A stretch of DNA of 10,083 nt from Brachionus rotundiformis (lineage: Eukaryota; Rotifera; Eurotatoria; Ploima; Brachionidae): contig JAESIW010000193.1 in the NCBI GenBank assembly GCA_016802295.1, positions 259,144-269,226 on the forward strand, given 5' to 3'. A model generated the notes under the pieces. The model saw only the letters and a program-made list of their open reading frames with translations, did not search any database and was not told the origin of the DNA. Position 1 is the stretch's first letter. Each line of letters starts with the position of its first letter. Below, piece by piece: positions 8,997-10,083 of the stretch. The position numbers and the translations under genes were made by a program.

Positions 8997-9766
8997 TTAA
9001 AAAAAATTACTTTCAAGAAATGAACCAGCAATAAAATTTTTTAGAATATCAAAAATTTCGGGTTCGAATATTAAATTGATTTCTCCTTCTTGAAAATCAA
9101 AATCCATTTGATATAGTTGTTCATTCTTATTAAAATTTTTGAAACTTCTTTTGTAAAACTATAAAAGCAATATTAATTAATATTGGTTTAATAATTATTT
9201 TAAGGGTTTACAACGTAATCATATTATATAGAAAAAATATATTGCACAGTTGGTCAAAAGTCAAACTTAAAATTCAGAATCGTTAGCAGTTAAAGTCGAC
9301 TTTGACTTGGACTTTTATTTTAATGATTTAGTCTTGAACTAGACCGCCCAAAAAACTAGCCGGAACAATCTTTAAAGATCACTGTCATATGATTTTTTTT
9401 AGTTCCAATTAGTTATTGTAGCGGTAACCTAAATAAAGATTCAAAAAAGTGCCGTTTAAAGAAAAAAATACAACTAAGAACCTGATTTTATTGAATAATT
9501 AAAGAATTAGTTTTGACTTTGACCATATGAATTTAATCTATTCTAATCAGAAATTCAAAATAATAATGAAAACTTACTTTTTTTGTGGAAATTTTATAAT
9601 CTAAATATTCGTTGAAAAAAATTCTTTCCTTTAAATAGACAAAATGAAAAACACAAAATTTGTCATCATCTTCTCCTAATTCCATTTTAAAATAAACCTC
9701 CTTTTTATCGGCTTCTATGAATTCTTTAAAGGTGTTGAGCATTTGAGTGCATTTTACAAAGTCCAT
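8997..9766 (-). CDS. Hypothetical 116-residue acidic protein, two exons
   Basis: On the minus strand, exons 9766-9578 and 9158-8997 join in phase 0 across a 419-bp intron with a full-consensus donor (AAAAAA|GTAAGT) and acceptor GCTTTTATAG. The product is 116 residues and ends in TAA. The N-terminal exon (MDFVKCTQMLNTFKEFIEAD ...) has a helix followed by alternating strands around an acidic GEDDDKF turn. The second exon reads FYKRSFKNFNKNEQLYQMDF and ends FIAGSFLESNFF. There is no signal peptide or membrane segment, so it is probably soluble. The gene starts about 120 bp inside the right TIR and reads inward, mirroring the transposase. The family is not recognised. A role in transposition is suggested only by position. 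Without the splice the frame would run into intron sequence and end at 9533. Confidence 0.65.
9251..9525. repeat. Small inverted-repeat element inside an intron (MITE-like)
   Basis: TGGTCAAAAGTCAAA at 9251-9265 pairs with TTTTGACTTTGACCA at 9511-9525 in inverted orientation, allowing a one-base offset. The two ends enclose 275 bp. A perfect palindrome AAAGTCGACTTT lies inside at 9292-9303. The unit fills most of the 419-bp intron of the minus-strand gene 8997-9766, whose other introns in this window are usually 46-72 bp, so it looks like an insertion that lengthened the intron. No clear target duplication is seen. It encodes nothing. Confidence 0.5.
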
Positions 9767-9887
9767 TATTATATATTCTAAAATTCAAGATTTCAAAAAA
9801 TTAGAAAAACAAAAAATTTTTTGACGTTGTAAAAATCACTAAAAATTGAAAGCAAAAAATTTATTCTATAAAAATTAGAATCAAAGA

Positions 9888-10015
9888 TAAAGTGCTATTT
9901 TTCAAAAGAAATTGAAACAACAATGCAAATTTAAATTATAAATATTTCAAAAAAAGAAATTCAAATTCATCGCATTTTTTAACTTGCAAATTCAAAATTG
10001 TATTTAACTTTTTTA
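9888..10015 (-). repeat. Right terminal inverted repeat
   Basis: This is the inverted partner of 402-529, with 120 of 128 positions identical. Its outermost bases form a local palindrome (TTTTTT followed by AAAAAA at 10009-10020), so the exact end could be placed a few bases either way. The start codon of the nearest gene (9766, minus strand) is about 120 bp inside, mirroring the arrangement at the left end. Confidence 0.93.
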
Positions 10016-10036
10016 AAAAAGACGATAGAATATACC

Positions 10037-10062
10037 AGATGAATAATTATCTAATATCAGAT
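10037..10062 (+). repeat. Right copy of 26-bp direct repeat flanking the element
   Basis: This copy is in the same orientation as 377-402, with one mismatch in 26. It is separated from the outer edge of the right TIR by 21 bp (10016-10036) that has no counterpart on the left. If the repeats are a target duplication, those 21 bp belong to the element and its ends are asymmetric. Confidence 0.75.
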
Positions 10063-10083
10063 TTAAATCAGTTATAATCCTAT

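Larger units (their letters stand above)
402..10015. mobile_element. Large multi-gene DNA transposon bounded by 128-bp terminal inverted repeats
   Basis: The unit is defined by two long inverted repeats at its ends (402-529 and 9888-10015) and contains a transposase gene whose catalytic motifs are intact. Six further gene-like stretches lie between the transposase and the right end. The first and last genes both read inward from the TIRs, as expected for a self-contained element. Few DDE transposons carry this many genes; Polintons/Mavericks do, but their hallmark genes (protein-primed polymerase B, retroviral-like integrase, capsids, protease) are not recognisable here. The transposase superfamily is not settled by eye. 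The right boundary could instead be 10036 if the flanking 26-bp repeat is the target duplication. Confidence 0.82.

Noticed and set aside
402..10015. Polinton/Maverick or endogenous virus identity
   Set aside because: No polymerase B, retroviral-type integrase, capsid, packaging ATPase or protease motif was recognised in any spliced or unspliced frame.

Overview
The window looks like nuclear DNA of a very AT-rich animal. Coding stretches are broken by short GT...AG introns (46-72 bp, plus a few of 0.4-1.1 kb), AATAAA signals follow several stop codons, and there are no bacterial-type ribosome binding sites or operons. A monogonont rotifer such as Brachionus would fit, but that is a low-confidence impression. 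Many genes below were found by joining exons across splice sites by eye, because several exons are too short to stand out as open frames.

Almost the whole window is one large mobile element. A 128-bp terminal inverted repeat (TIR) at 402-529 pairs with 9888-10015 (120 of 128 positions match by hand alignment, only one mismatch in the outer 94). The unit between the outer TIR ends is about 9.6 kb. A 26-bp direct repeat with one mismatch flanks it (377-402 and 10037-10062). The left copy abuts the TIR; the right copy lies 21 bp beyond it. Positions 1-376 and 10063-10083 appear to be flanking DNA.

Layout from left to right: (1) a six-exon transposase gene, 669-5105 (+), 747 codons, with an RNase H-like catalytic core (candidate D343, D428, E460) and Cys-rich zinc-binding motifs; a GC-richer hairpin-rich insertion sits in its last intron. 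(2) A convergent three-exon gene for a membrane protein, 5178-5769 (-), whose 5' end is uncertain. (3) A two-exon gene for a 122-residue protein with three predicted membrane segments, 6235-6653 (+). (4) A two-exon gene for a coiled-coil protein with one C-terminal membrane anchor, 6779-7238 (-). (5) A single-exon gene for an acidic-then-basic protein with a hydrophobic tail, 8082-8525 (+). (6) A short stretch resembling decayed ankyrin repeats, about 8687-8929 (+). (7) A two-exon gene for a 116-residue acidic soluble protein, 8997-9766 (-), with a small inverted-repeat element in its intron.

The first and last genes read inward from the two TIRs. The transposase would move the unit. Four of the other products look membrane-associated, which is unusual cargo for a cut-and-paste DNA transposon and is the most interesting point here. 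I recognise no DNA polymerase B, capsid, protease or retroviral-type integrase, so nothing identifies it as a Polinton/Maverick or an endogenous virus. Apart from the transposase core, no protein could be assigned to a known family.
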